Program-made: the position numbers and the translations under genes
DNA from: Deltaproteobacteria bacterium
GTDB lineage: Bacteria; Myxococcota_A; UBA796; SXON01
Reading direction: 5' to 3'
NCBI GenBank assembly: GCA_947490345.1
Contig: CANLGL010000002.1
Location: 128,598-192,597 of the forward strand
Length of the DNA: 64,000 bases
The notes under the pieces: model-generated
The model's database searches: none
Told to the model about the DNA's origin: nothing
Seen by the model: only the letters and a program-made list of their open reading frames with translations
Part shown: positions 1-9,000 of the stretch, piece after piece
Position numbering within the stretch: position 1 is the first letter of the stretch
Layout of the letters: each line of letters opens with the position of its first letter

Positions 1-1115
1 TCCGGAAGGCCCCCCAACCGGGGCGCGATGATCGGGCAGCCGGCTGCTCGCGCCTCGAGCACCACCATCGGCGCATTTTCCGGCCAGCGCGAGCCGAGCA
101 CGAGAGCCTGAGCCCTGCTGAGCAGGAGGCTGGCATCTTGGACCGCGGCCTGATGCGGCACCGCCGCAACATAGGTGGGATCGGGTCCATCGGGGCCAAC
201 GATGTCGAGCGGTGTCGCCAAGCGTGCGCGCGTGTGCGCTTCGAGGACCAGGTCGGGCCCCTTGTGGGCAGCGATGGTGCCGAGGAAAAGGAAGGGCCCG
301 CCGCCCTGGCGAACGGGCCCCCGGGGCACCCCGTTTGGCAGGTGCTCGACCGAACCGAAGCCCCGGCGCTCCGCCTCGTCTCCCAGCCAACGGCTCGGCG
401 CGAGCCGCACCGCGCATCGAGCCGCAAACGCCGTGTAGGCGTCGGTCCGACGGTCGATGGCGTCGGCGGGGAGTGAGCCGCGGCCCCTGGTCAGGCGCGC
501 ACGGAGGCCGGCGGGGAGGCGCTGCCAGTTTTGGTGCAGGACCGTCGGGGGGATCCAGCGCGCCGCGGCTCCCGCTGCCGCCAGCGCCACCGAGACGGCG
601 CGCCCGTCCTTGGCCCAGGCGCCGGCGCAGGCTGCACACGCCGCCCCCGGTCCGGTGCAGGCGCCGCCGTCGCGGAAGAGCTGTCCGCCCGCGGCGCACC
701 AGCCCCACGCGTCGTGAAGGGTCCACACGATCGGAGCGGCGCTTCGGAAGCGGGCGTCGAGGGAGGCGAGATGGTGGACATGGACGATGTCGGGACGTAG
801 CTCTGTAAGTTTGCGCTCGATCCACGCCCGGGCCGCGGCGTCTTGCCCGGCGTTACGAAGGGCCGCGTACGGGGCGTTGTTGACCAGACGACTGACGCCC
901 GGCTCCTCCCGCTCCGCGTACATCGGCGCGCCGGGCTCTGTCGTCGCCGCCAGCGTGTGCACCCAGTATCCACGGCTGCGTAGGCCGTCGGCCGCGAGCG
1001 CGGCAACGCGCTCTGTCCCCGCATTCTCGCGGGGCGGAAACCCGTGCACGATCTGAACGACGCGGCGGATGCGCCCCCCCTGGCCCCCGGCGGTGTATCC
1101 TTGGCGGGTGGGCAC
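1..1115 (-). CDS. Glycosyltransferase, GT-B fold (GT4-like), C-terminus cut by window edge
   Basis: Probably transfers sugar from a nucleotide-sugar donor to a cell-surface glycan or glycolipid; the acceptor is unknown. The minus strand stays open for about 371 codons to base 1. The N-terminal Rossmann half has VVQIVHGFPPRENAGTE, the usual first strand and loop of GT4 enzymes, then DIVHVHH near residue 110. The C-terminal half has PFLFLGTIAAHKGPD and ENAPMVVLEARAAGCPIIAP, which contains the E-x7-E-like donor-binding region. The only canonical start in frame is GTG at 1115, which would overlap the divergent regulator start at 1108 by 8 bases. Family members usually begin right at RRVVQIVHG, and here that position is an ATC codon (1070-1068) preceded by AGGGGGG. 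The true start is therefore uncertain. Family call is firm, substrate unknown. Confidence 0.78.
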   Translation of the reverse strand, partial: MPTRQGYTAGGQGGRIRRVVQIVHGFPPRENAGTERVAALAADGLRSRGYWVHTLAATTEPGAPMYAEREEPGVSRLVNNAPYAALRNAGQDAAARAWIERKLTELRPDIVHVHHLASLDARFRSAAPIVWTLHDAWGWCAAGGQLFRDGGACTGPGAACAACAGAWAKDGRAVSVALAAAGAAARWIPPTVLHQNWQRLPAGLRARLTRGRGSLPADAIDRRTDAYTAFAARCAVRLAPSRWLGDEAERRGFGSVEHLPNGVPRGPVRQGGGPFLFLGTIAAHKGPDLVLEAHTRARLATPLDIVGPDGPDPTYVAAVPHQAAVQDASLLLSRAQALVLGSRWPENAPMVVLEARAAGCPIIAPRLGGLP

Positions 1116-2466
1116 CCCACAGCTTCGCGTACTCGTTGTCGACGACGAGGAAAACCTCCGCCACCTGCTTGAGCTCATCCTCGCGCGGGCCGGCTACGCC
1201 GTGGTGCTGGCGCGTAACGGTCGCGAGGCGCTTGGACTTCTCGGCGCGGCGGACATTGTCCTCTGCGACATCCGCATGCCCGACATGGACGGGCTCACCT
1301 TCCTCGACAGCCGACCGGAAGGCGCGCCCCCGGTGGTGATGATGAGCGCCTATGGGTCAGTCGACACCGCACTCGAAGCGATGCGCCGAGGTGCGTACGA
1401 CTACGTCTCGAAGCCGTTCAAGTCCGATGAGATTGTGTTGACGCTGAAAAAGCTCGAGGAGCGCGAACAGCTCGTGGCCGAACGTGGCCGCCTCGCGATC
1501 GAGAACGCCCGACTGGCCGAGCGCACGGGAGAGCCGGTGGAGGGATTCGTTGGCCGCGCGCCGGCGATCACCGAGCTCCTGCGGGTGCTGGCTCGGGCCG
1601 CTGCACACGACTCCAGCGTGCTCGTCACCGGGGAGAGCGGAACGGGGAAGGAGCTCCTTGCACGGGCGATCCACCGGCTCTCACCGCGACGCGACGGACC
1701 CTGGGTCGCGGTGAACTGCTCGGCGATTCCCGAGTCGCTCTTGGAAAGCGAGCTATTCGGCTATCGTCGAGGGGCGTTCACCGGCGCGGTCCGCGACCAC
1801 GCCGGCTTCTTCGAGCAGGCGGACCACGGCACACTTTTCCTCGACGAGATCGGGGAGCTGCCGCCGCCCTTGCAGGCCAAGCTGCTCCGCACGCTGCAGG
1901 AGGGGACCCTCCGTCGACTCGGAGCCTCCGCAGACACCTCGGTGGACGTGCGAATCGTCGCCGCCACGGCGGCCTCCCTGCTCCCGCCGCGGTTTCGCGA
2001 GGACCTCTACTACCGTGTCGCAGTCGTTCATCTCGCCATCCCGCCGCTTCGCGAACGGGCGGACGACATTCCGGTGCTCGTCGACCACCTGCTCGCGGGT
2101 CTTTGCGCCCGCATGCGGCTCCCGCGTCCGCGGGTCAGCGACGAAGCCATGCGCGTGCTGCTCGGCCATCGGTGGCCCGGGAATGTGCGACAGCTCGAAA
2201 ACGCGCTGGAGCGTGCGCTCCTCGTCTCCGACACCGACTCCATCGAGGCGTCGGCCTTGCCGGCCGAGCTCCGCGGGACGCCGCCCGTCGGTTTGGCAGG
2301 CGACTCGCTCTCGATTCCGGTCCGCACGGCAGAGTTGGAGCGACGCCTCATCGGCGCCGCCCTTCAGCAGCACGACGGAAACAAGGCGGCGGCCGCCCGG
2401 GCGCTGGAGATTTCGTACAAGGCCCTGCTGTACAAGGTGCGCGGTTACGGGTTGGACGAGACATGA
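1108..2466 (+). CDS. NtrC-family sigma-54 response regulator at head of minor-pilin operon
   Basis: A two-component regulator that opens sigma-54 promoters. Residues 1-120 are a receiver domain with VLVVDDEE (acidic pair D12/D13), phosphoacceptor D54 in LCDIRMPDMDG and a conserved lysine in YVSKPF. The AAA+ domain (about 145-380) has Walker A GESGTGKE, the sigma-54 contact loop GAFTGA and Walker B TLFLDEIGELP. A Fis-type helix-turn-helix closes the protein (NKAAAARALEISYKALLYKV). The start is taken as GTG 1108, a few residues before the first receiver strand; ATG 1069 would add a proline-rich tail. Its stop overlaps the next ATG by 4 bases, so it is cotranslated with the pilin genes. It resembles PilR in role, but no sensor kinase gene is adjacent. 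Confidence 0.93.
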   Translation: MGTPQLRVLVVDDEENLRHLLELILARAGYAVVLARNGREALGLLGAADIVLCDIRMPDMDGLTFLDSRPEGAPPVVMMSAYGSVDTALEAMRRGAYDYVSKPFKSDEIVLTLKKLEEREQLVAERGRLAIENARLAERTGEPVEGFVGRAPAITELLRVLARAAAHDSSVLVTGESGTGKELLARAIHRLSPRRDGPWVAVNCSAIPESLLESELFGYRRGAFTGAVRDHAGFFEQADHGTLFLDEIGELPPPLQAKLLRTLQEGTLRRLGASADTSVDVRIVAATAASLLPPRFREDLYYRVAVVHLAIPPLRERADDIPVLVDHLLAGLCARMRLPRPRVSDEAMRVLLGHRWPGNVRQLENALERALLVSDTDSIEASALPAELRGTPPVGLAGDSLSIPVRTAELERRLIGAALQQHDGNKAAAARALEISYKALLYKVRGYGLDET

Positions 2467-3242
2467 CCGCCCTCCTGCTCCTCGCATGCGCCGGTCCCGT
2501 CGAGCGAGGGGAGGCCGCGCTGGCGAAGGACGATCTCTTCTCCGCCGAAAAAGAGTTCCGCCAGGCGCTCGACGCCGACCCGCAGAATTCCGACGCGCTG
2601 TACGGGCTCGGCTGGACCTTTCACAAAGCGGGCGATCGCGATGCCGCGCGCGACGCGTTCGCACAGTTCGTTCGCCTCCACCCTGAGCTGCCCGCCGGCT
2701 ACCGCGGGCTCGGGAGCGTGCTTGCCGGTGAGGGCAACCTCGCAGGCGCTCGCGACGCCTTGTCCAAGGCCCTTGAGCGTGCTCCGCAGGACGCCGGCGC
2801 CAACCAGTCGCTTGCGCTCGTCGATCTGGCGGAAGGAAAGGCCGCTGACTCGCTCGCGCGCCTGGACGTGCTTGCCCAGGCGGGTGTCCAGACCAGCGAG
2901 CTCAGCCAGGCGCGCGCGGCGGCTTTGGTTCAGCTCGGGCGCACGCAGGAGGCCATGGAGGTCGCCGGGGAGTCCATCGTGAGTGCGGATAGCACGATCG
3001 CGCTGGCTTCGGCGCGGCTGACCTGGGTGGAGGCCATGCTGCAGCACTCTGACGCGCGCAGGGACCCCGACCGCTGCGGGATCATCGTGCCGGCGCTCGA
3101 CGCGTGGTATGACGCGGCCGATCATGTGCTCGATCAGGTTCAGGCGAGCGGCGCGCTCAGGGCGCCAGTGGTGGACGCGCGGCGGGAGGTGCGTCGCCGC
3201 CGTGGGTGGCTGGAAGACGCGTGCGTTCCCGGTGGGAAGTGA
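2463..3242 (+). CDS. TPR lipoprotein in the minor-pilin operon
   Basis: Predicted lipoprotein of 259 residues. The export signal is minimal: MTALLLLAC, with the lipobox cysteine at position 9 and no positive charge besides the N-terminus. At least three tetratricopeptide repeats follow, for example the segment around DALYGLGWTFHKAGDRDAARDAF cut as DALYGLGWTFHKAG / DRDAARDAF, then YRGLGSVLAGEGNLAGARDA. The C-terminus (about 190-259) is a helical region with no domain I recognise. The gene overlaps the regulator before it (ATGA) and the prepilin after it (GTGA), so it belongs to the pilus operon. It could act as a pilotin-like or assembly scaffold for PilY1 or minor pilins; that role is inference from position. 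An almost identical nine-residue signal occurs in the lipoprotein at 34795-35274. Confidence 0.85.
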   Translation: MTALLLLACAGPVERGEAALAKDDLFSAEKEFRQALDADPQNSDALYGLGWTFHKAGDRDAARDAFAQFVRLHPELPAGYRGLGSVLAGEGNLAGARDALSKALERAPQDAGANQSLALVDLAEGKAADSLARLDVLAQAGVQTSELSQARAAALVQLGRTQEAMEVAGESIVSADSTIALASARLTWVEAMLQHSDARRDPDRCGIIVPALDAWYDAADHVLDQVQASGALRAPVVDARREVRRRRGWLEDACVPGGK

Positions 3243-3919
3243 GTACCCGGATGGGAAAAGAATTCCCTGATCCGGGCCAGCGCCAACGGCGCAAATACCC
3301 GATCTCAACGGGCACGATTCTTGCTTCTTCGCGTGCAGGTCACACCCTGGCTGAACTTGCGGTCGCCCTTGCGGTGGTCGCTGTCCTGGTCGGAATGGGG
3401 TGGGGCATGTTCCGCACCCGAATCACCAGTTACCGGATGTTCCACGTCGCACGCATGATGCACTCCGACCTCACCACCGCCAGGGCCCTCGCCCTCGACA
3501 CCAATCGAGAGGTGCGGATCCACTTCGTCGAGGCGGACCTCGCGCTTGACCCGAGCGATGCGCAGCATGGCGCCTGGGACATTCAGGTGGGCAACCGGGG
3601 CTCGGGTAGCACGGAATGGGACACCCTTCCGCTCGACGAAGATGGCGTCGTCGACGTAAGTCAGGGCGAGCGCAGCCTGGAAGAGGGCGGCAGCAACGAG
3701 GCGGACGACATCAGCCTCGCGGATTGGGGGTCCCTGGACGACGACGCGGTGGTTTTCACGCCGCGCGGGTGGTTGGGTAACCGCAACGCGGATTTCGTAG
3801 ATGGCTTTGTCGCCGTGGAGATCGTCAACAAGCGCGCGCTTGCGGAGGGGCTGAACGAACGGGTTCGCCTGACGGTCGCGCGGAGCGGATTCGTCCGCAT
3901 GGAGCCGATTCTGGAATGA
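3239..3919 (+). CDS. Type IV minor pilin, FimT/FimU/GspH-like
   Basis: A minor pilin that helps prime pilus assembly at the inner membrane. The prepilin peptidase site is SSRAG^HTLAELAVALAVV, with Gly at -1 and Glu at +5, followed by a hydrophobic helix. The mature part carries the GspH-like pattern MMHSDLTTARALALDTNREV. I chose GTG 3239 because it overlaps the previous stop by 4 bases, the style used throughout this operon; ATG 3251 is the alternative. Either start gives an unusually long basic leader (34 or 30 residues). The first codons lie inside a strong stem-loop (3246-3276). It is followed at ATGA overlap by pilV. Confidence 0.88.
   Translation: MSTRMGKEFPDPGQRQRRKYPISTGTILASSRAGHTLAELAVALAVVAVLVGMGWGMFRTRITSYRMFHVARMMHSDLTTARALALDTNREVRIHFVEADLALDPSDAQHGAWDIQVGNRGSGSTEWDTLPLDEDGVVDVSQGERSLEEGGSNEADDISLADWGSLDDDAVVFTPRGWLGNRNADFVDGFVAVEIVNKRALAEGLNERVRLTVARSGFVRMEPILE
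3246..3276 (+). promoter_or_regulatory. 12-bp stem-loop over the start region of the first minor pilin gene
   Basis: CCCGGAT (3246-3252) pairs with ATCCGGG (3270-3276), and GGGAA (3253-3257) pairs with TTCCC (3263-3267). The loop is AAGAA and there is a 2-base bulge (TG). The structure includes ATG 3251 and begins 5 bases after GTG 3239, so it could limit translation of the pilin or mark an RNA processing point between the lipoprotein and pilin genes. No U-tract follows, so an intrinsic terminator is unlikely. Confidence 0.5.
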
Positions 3920-4434
3920 GCCGTTTCCCCCCCAGCTCAACCGCTCGGTTCACGCCTGCTCGCTTCAGGCGCGCGGGCTTCACGTTGGTCGAGGTGATGG
4001 TGGCTTCGGCCATCCTCGGCGCCGCGCTCATCGTCATGTTCGGATTCCACAGCCAAGCGGTGCGTTCCAACATGAACGCCCGCCGGCTCACCGACTGCAC
4101 CTACCTCGCCCAAACCCAGATGGAGCGCCTGCTCGGGATGGACTGGACCTCCACGGGGCGCCCGACTGACCTGACGCAGGGCATGATGGACGATACGGTG
4201 ATGGGATCTGACGCGTGGAGCCCGCTCTACTGGCCGCTCCCCGCCCCGGTCAACGCCGCGTTCGAAGAGACGGAAGCGCTTGGACCGGCGGTCTACTCGC
4301 TGTCGTGGGACGTGGAGGACATGGACGCCGATGGCACCTGGACCCGCGTCAGGGTGCGCTGCACCTACGATGACGCCGCCTTCGATACCAAGCATGGGAC
4401 GACGATCTCCTCGTTCCGGTTCCGGGACTCCTGA
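3916..4434 (+). CDS. pilV: Type IV pilus minor pilin PilV
   Basis: A 172-residue prepilin. The leader is cleaved at RRAG^FTLVEVMVASAILG (Gly -1, Phe +1, Glu +5), the classic N-terminus of the PilV/GspI group, then YLAQTQMERLLGMDW, a conserved stretch in this family. The mature globular part is acidic and rich in aromatic residues. It works with the FimT-like, PilW and PilX proteins as the priming or tip complex that carries PilY1. ATGA overlap with the gene before and TGATG junction with pilW show tight translational coupling. Confidence 0.9.
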   Translation: MSRFPPSSTARFTPARFRRAGFTLVEVMVASAILGAALIVMFGFHSQAVRSNMNARRLTDCTYLAQTQMERLLGMDWTSTGRPTDLTQGMMDDTVMGSDAWSPLYWPLPAPVNAAFEETEALGPAVYSLSWDVEDMDADGTWTRVRVRCTYDDAAFDTKHGTTISSFRFRDS

Positions 4435-5498
4435 TGCGCCGCGCCTTCACCCTCATCGAGCTGCTCATCGCCTTGGCCATCGGCACCTTCGTCGTGGCCG
4501 CCCTGTACGGGCTGTTCCGCGTGCAGTTGAAGCAGTTCGTCTACCAGGATCTTCAGATGGAGATGCACCAGAACGTGCGCCTCGCCCTGGATATCCTTTC
4601 GCGAACCGGTCGGACGGCAGGGCTCGGAACCACCGGGCGTGTCGCGGGCGCGCTTGGTGTTGGGGGCAGCGAGGCGAACAACCTGCCGACGGTCATCTCG
4701 TACGATGGCACCGGTCCCGGCGGTTCGGATGCCATCACCATCGTGTCGCAGGATGCCAACCTGATCATGTTCGCGGACCCCGATGCGCTTCGAGATTGTT
4801 CGGATGCGACGGTGGAGTTCGATCTGGAGCGTCCTGGCAACGCGGACAAGGTGGGTGAGATCGCCGCGAATGAGTTTCTACTCTGTTCGGACCTGTCCAA
4901 TCCGCAGCAGACCCGGTCGATGATGTGGGTGACCCAGTCTGCCGGCGATGCGACCACGGGCTCGATCACCGTGACCGACGGAACGACCAGCTACGGCGAC
5001 TTCGCCGACTACTGCCCGGTGGGCGAGAACATGCCCACCGCAATGCAGTGCTCGCGCGCGGACGTCATCACCTTCTACATCGATGCCGACGAGTCCGATG
5101 GCATCGGCTCCGGGTCTGCGGAGCACCCGGTGCTCATGATGGACCTTGACTTTGAGTCGCCGGACGACGACGATGTTCCGGTGGTCGACAACGTCGAGGA
5201 CCTTCAGGTCGAATACTGCTTCTTCGGCACCGACTGCTCCAGCACCGACAGCGCGGGTTGGGTCAACACCGTCGACAGCTACGCCGACACCGACAATGCC
5301 AACGACCCCGACGATCTCACCATGATGCGGTTCACCATCGTGGTGAGATCGGCGCGGGAAGATCTCAATCACAGCTTCGCTGGGGCCCGGCTGGCCGTCG
5401 GCAACAACATCCCGGCCACAGACACCGACCACTACTACCGCCAGGTGCTAGCATCCGAGGTGACCGTGCGGAACATGAGGGTGCTCTCGTGGTTGTAA
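4434..5498 (+). CDS. pilW: Type IV pilus minor pilin PilW
   Basis: A large minor pilin (354 residues), the expected size for PilW/GspJ-like subunits. It begins MRRA^FTLIELLIALAIGTF, so the leader has only four residues and the residue before the cleavage site is Ala rather than the usual Gly. QNVRLALDILSRTGRTAGLG and a long acidic mature domain follow, with many DxD pairs near 200-300. ATG 4434 shares one base with the pilV stop; the codon just upstream in frame is CTG, so no better start exists nearby. The gene overlaps pilX by 10 bases. Function as tip-complex pilin follows from sequence and operon context. Confidence 0.9.
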   Translation: MRRAFTLIELLIALAIGTFVVAALYGLFRVQLKQFVYQDLQMEMHQNVRLALDILSRTGRTAGLGTTGRVAGALGVGGSEANNLPTVISYDGTGPGGSDAITIVSQDANLIMFADPDALRDCSDATVEFDLERPGNADKVGEIAANEFLLCSDLSNPQQTRSMMWVTQSAGDATTGSITVTDGTTSYGDFADYCPVGENMPTAMQCSRADVITFYIDADESDGIGSGSAEHPVLMMDLDFESPDDDDVPVVDNVEDLQVEYCFFGTDCSSTDSAGWVNTVDSYADTDNANDPDDLTMMRFTIVVRSAREDLNHSFAGARLAVGNNIPATDTDHYYRQVLASEVTVRNMRVLSWL

Positions 5499-6022
5499 AT
5501 CCCCGCCTTCGCGGCCGCCGCGGCTACGCGATGCTCGTTGCGCTGGTGCTCATCGCCATCATCACGATCATCGGGGGCACGTCCCTGAGTATCGCGGGTG
5601 TCGACCAGCGAGTGGCCAACTATACGCGTCGTCACGCGGCGGTGGTTGACGCGGCGGACGCCGGTGGCACCCATGCGCGCATGCAGCTGATGTTCGCCTT
5701 GCCCGACGACGAGGGATGGGACCCCGACGCGCCACAGGTCTTCGTGGAAGAGGCTGACGGTGCCACCTACTTCGAGGGCGACGCCACGATGATGCCGCTG
5801 GGCAGCTACCAGGTCGCGGCCTCGTTCGCCAAGTGTGGCACGCCGCCGAAGGGCTACAGCACCGAAGAGGGGAACACCGGCTGGCGTTCCGACTACTGGG
5901 CGATGGAGGCGAACTCTTGGTTCGAGTCCACCACCACTGGCGGTGAACAGACCAATCCATCCGAAGCCCGGGTGACGACCATGCTGCGCAAGGTCATGCA
6001 GGGCTCATGCAAGATCAGGTGA
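5489..6022 (+). CDS. pilX: Pilus assembly protein PilX-like
   Basis: A 177-residue PilX-type pilin-like protein. The N-terminus RGRRGYAMLVALVLIAIITIIG shows the basic stretch and single hydrophobic helix typical of PilX, which lacks the strict Glu+5 of other pilins. GTG 5489 lies inside the end of pilW; the alternative start ATG 5531 would remove the basic leader. The rest is soluble and rich in Gly, Thr and acidic residues. Its position between pilW and pilY1 matches the conserved order fimT/U-pilV-pilW-pilX-pilY1. It probably bridges the minor-pilin complex and PilY1. Confidence 0.82.
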   Translation: MVVNPRLRGRRGYAMLVALVLIAIITIIGGTSLSIAGVDQRVANYTRRHAAVVDAADAGGTHARMQLMFALPDDEGWDPDAPQVFVEEADGATYFEGDATMMPLGSYQVAASFAKCGTPPKGYSTEEGNTGWRSDYWAMEANSWFESTTTGGEQTNPSEARVTTMLRKVMQGSCKIR

Positions 6023-6027
6023 AACCA

Positions 6028-9000
6028 ATGAAAAGCCACCTTCTCTCGCTGTCCGCGGTCATGCTCTGGTTGCCGATGTCGGCCTACGCCGGCGGCGCCA
6101 ATCCGGTGTCCGAGGCGTTGTCCAGCAGTCAGGCGGTTCCGCCCACCGTGATCTTCGTGATCGATCGATCCAGCACGATGGGGAGCGCCTGCTACAGCGG
6201 CAGCGCCACGACCTGCTTGGAGGACGCTGTCGAGGTCGTCAAGCAGATCAGCCGCCACTACCAGGAGCTCAAGTTTGGCGTGGTCGCGACCGCGGACACG
6301 GCCTCCGACAGTGCTTTCTTCGAGGTGGCACCGGCCGGCAGCAGCTACGATCAGGTAGCCACGGGGCTCGCGACGCTCGCAGTCGCGTCTGGCACCACGC
6401 GAAATCTCGCCGAGACCGTCGATAGCCTCAGCACCGACTACCTTTCGCAGGCGACGGCCGAAGACTGGGCAGACGACGATGGGGACGGCTTTGACGGTGA
6501 CTGGGCCGAAACGCCGTTTTCCTACTATTGTTCCAATGTTCACGTCATCGTGCTCACCGGCGGCCTCCCGGTGGACGACGAAGACCCGAGCCTGGCCGCC
6601 GGTTCAGCCGCGCCGATCGCGGACGTCATGTGCGACAGCGCCGGCTACGTCGCGACGGACGTTCTCGACAAGAGCTGCCGCTACGACAACGTGGTCTCGC
6701 ACGTCTACAGCCTCGATCACGGCAGCGCGCTCAGCGATACCCAGCGCGTGGTGGTCAGCACGGTCGCCATGGGACTCGACACCTCGACCACGGACGGCTC
6801 GATCGCCGACGCCCTGTTCCAGAGCGCGGCCGACAACACCGACGGCGACGGCATGTACGCGCTGACCGAGCCGACCGACACGCGCGACGAGGCGATCAGT
6901 GGGGCGGTAGGTGTGCTCAGCGATCTGATGTCGGGCCTGTACGCGCGTTCGAGCCCGGTCATGGCCACCGACGGCAGCTACATGCTGTACACCTACTACG
7001 AGTTGACCGGCGACGTTCCCCTGGCAGAAGGCCACGTTCTCGCCTACGAAATCGACACCGATCCTGAGAGTACGACCTACGGCAACGTCATGTACTACAG
7101 TGGCGCGCCCTACGATGACTACCTGGGCGCCCTCTGGGACGGCGGGTGGTTGCTGTACTCTCGAATTGCGAACTCCGGTGAGGCCAACAACGACGACCAA
7201 GACGGCTTCATGGAACGGGACATCTACTTCTACGACAGCACATTCGCGACGTACATGACCGGGGACGCTGCCGAGCGTCGGCTGAGCTTCGACAACCAGT
7301 TCGTCGACGTCATCCAGAGCAACAGCTCGTTGCTCACCAGCGTGCTCGACTCGAGCAACTCCGCTCACGACGTCGATGGCAGCGGAACCGTCGACTACCT
7401 CGATGTGCAGGGTCTCGTCGACTTCACCCGCGGTGTGAGTGACGCCCAGTTCCGATACCTGGACATCGAGCGCGGTGCGTGGAAGCTGCAGGACTCACCG
7501 TACTCGGCGCCCGTCGTGGTGACCGCGCGCAGCAACACCTACTCCAACAGCACGTCCTACCGCACCTTCCTCGACCTGCTTGAGAGCGAGGCGAGTCAGG
7601 ACATCGTCCTGCTGGCCGCCAATGACGGCATGCTCCACGCGTTTGCGTTGGTGGACGACGAAAACACGCCGACCGACGATGAAGCGGGCGAAGAGCTCTG
7701 GGCGTGGATCCCCGACACCCTCATCATGCGGTCGCGAGGAAACGACTGGGGCAATGGCCTCATCGACCCGGTGTTGTACGGTCGCAGCTATCTGTTCGAT
7801 GGCACCCCGGTCGTAGAGGATGTCTGGATCGATGCCGACGGCGATCGGGTCAAGGACTGCGGGGCCACGCTGGAGGATTGTGAGTGGAGGCGCGTCGTGG
7901 TGGTGCAGCAATCGTTCGGCGGGTCGCGTACCCTCGCGCTGGACATCACCGACACCGAGAGCCCCGAATTCTTGTGGGAGCAGACCAACACCACCGACTC
8001 CTCCGCGATGGGGTACACCACGAGTCGGCCCTCGATCGTCAACGTTTACGACCGATCGGACCCCGCTGCACCCACCGATCGATGGGTGGCGCTGTGGGGC
8101 GGAGGCCGGGCGGTGGACTACTCCACGTCGACCACCAACTACTACCAGAGCGTCGAAGGCAACCTGTACATGTGGGCCATCGGGGACAGCGAGTTCTCGT
8201 CGTCTACGCCGGTCTTTTCGGCGGAGGGTGAAAACATCGGGGCCGACCACCCGGACTACGCAGCGAACAGCAGCGCGCTGGACCTCGATTCCGACGGAAA
8301 GCTCGAGTACACCTACATCTCAGCGCCGCCGGCCGTGGTCGACACCAACTCCGACGGCGACGCGGACGTGGCCTATTTCCCCGTGACCATCGGCTACGAT
8401 CCCGACGTTGGCGTCACGCCCAGCCTCAGCCCGGGGCAGTCGTACATCTACAAGGTGCTCATCGACGAGTCCGATCCTGACAACTTCACCTGGTGTGAGT
8501 TCTACGATCCCGTTGACGGGGCGGAGCCGGTGACCGATGACACGGCGAGCAGCGGCGGCGGGGCGGTTGCATACGGCAGCCGACCCGAGGTGTACTACGC
8601 GATCACGACCTCGTGGATGACCGGCGGCAACCTCGGCGTGTACTGGGGCAGCGGCTCGCCCTTCCAGGACAACACCGACAGCACGGCGGGCGTATTCTTC
8701 TTCATGATGGACTCCGACCCCGACAGCTGCTCGACGGCCAAGGCCCTGACCTGTGGCAGCGAGAGTGGCGGATTCTACCAGTTGGCTGCCGGTGAACGCC
8801 TGACGACCGACCCTCAGGTCTACGCGGGGATCGTCTTCTTCAGCACCTACACGCCCAACAGCGACGTGTGTACCGAGGGAAATGGCCGGCTGTACGGGCT
8901 CAACTATGAGGATTGCGGTCCCGGGCTCGACACCAACGGTGATGGCGAGGCGGACTCCAGCGACGATGATTACATCGAAGAGGCCGGATTCGTCTCCAAC

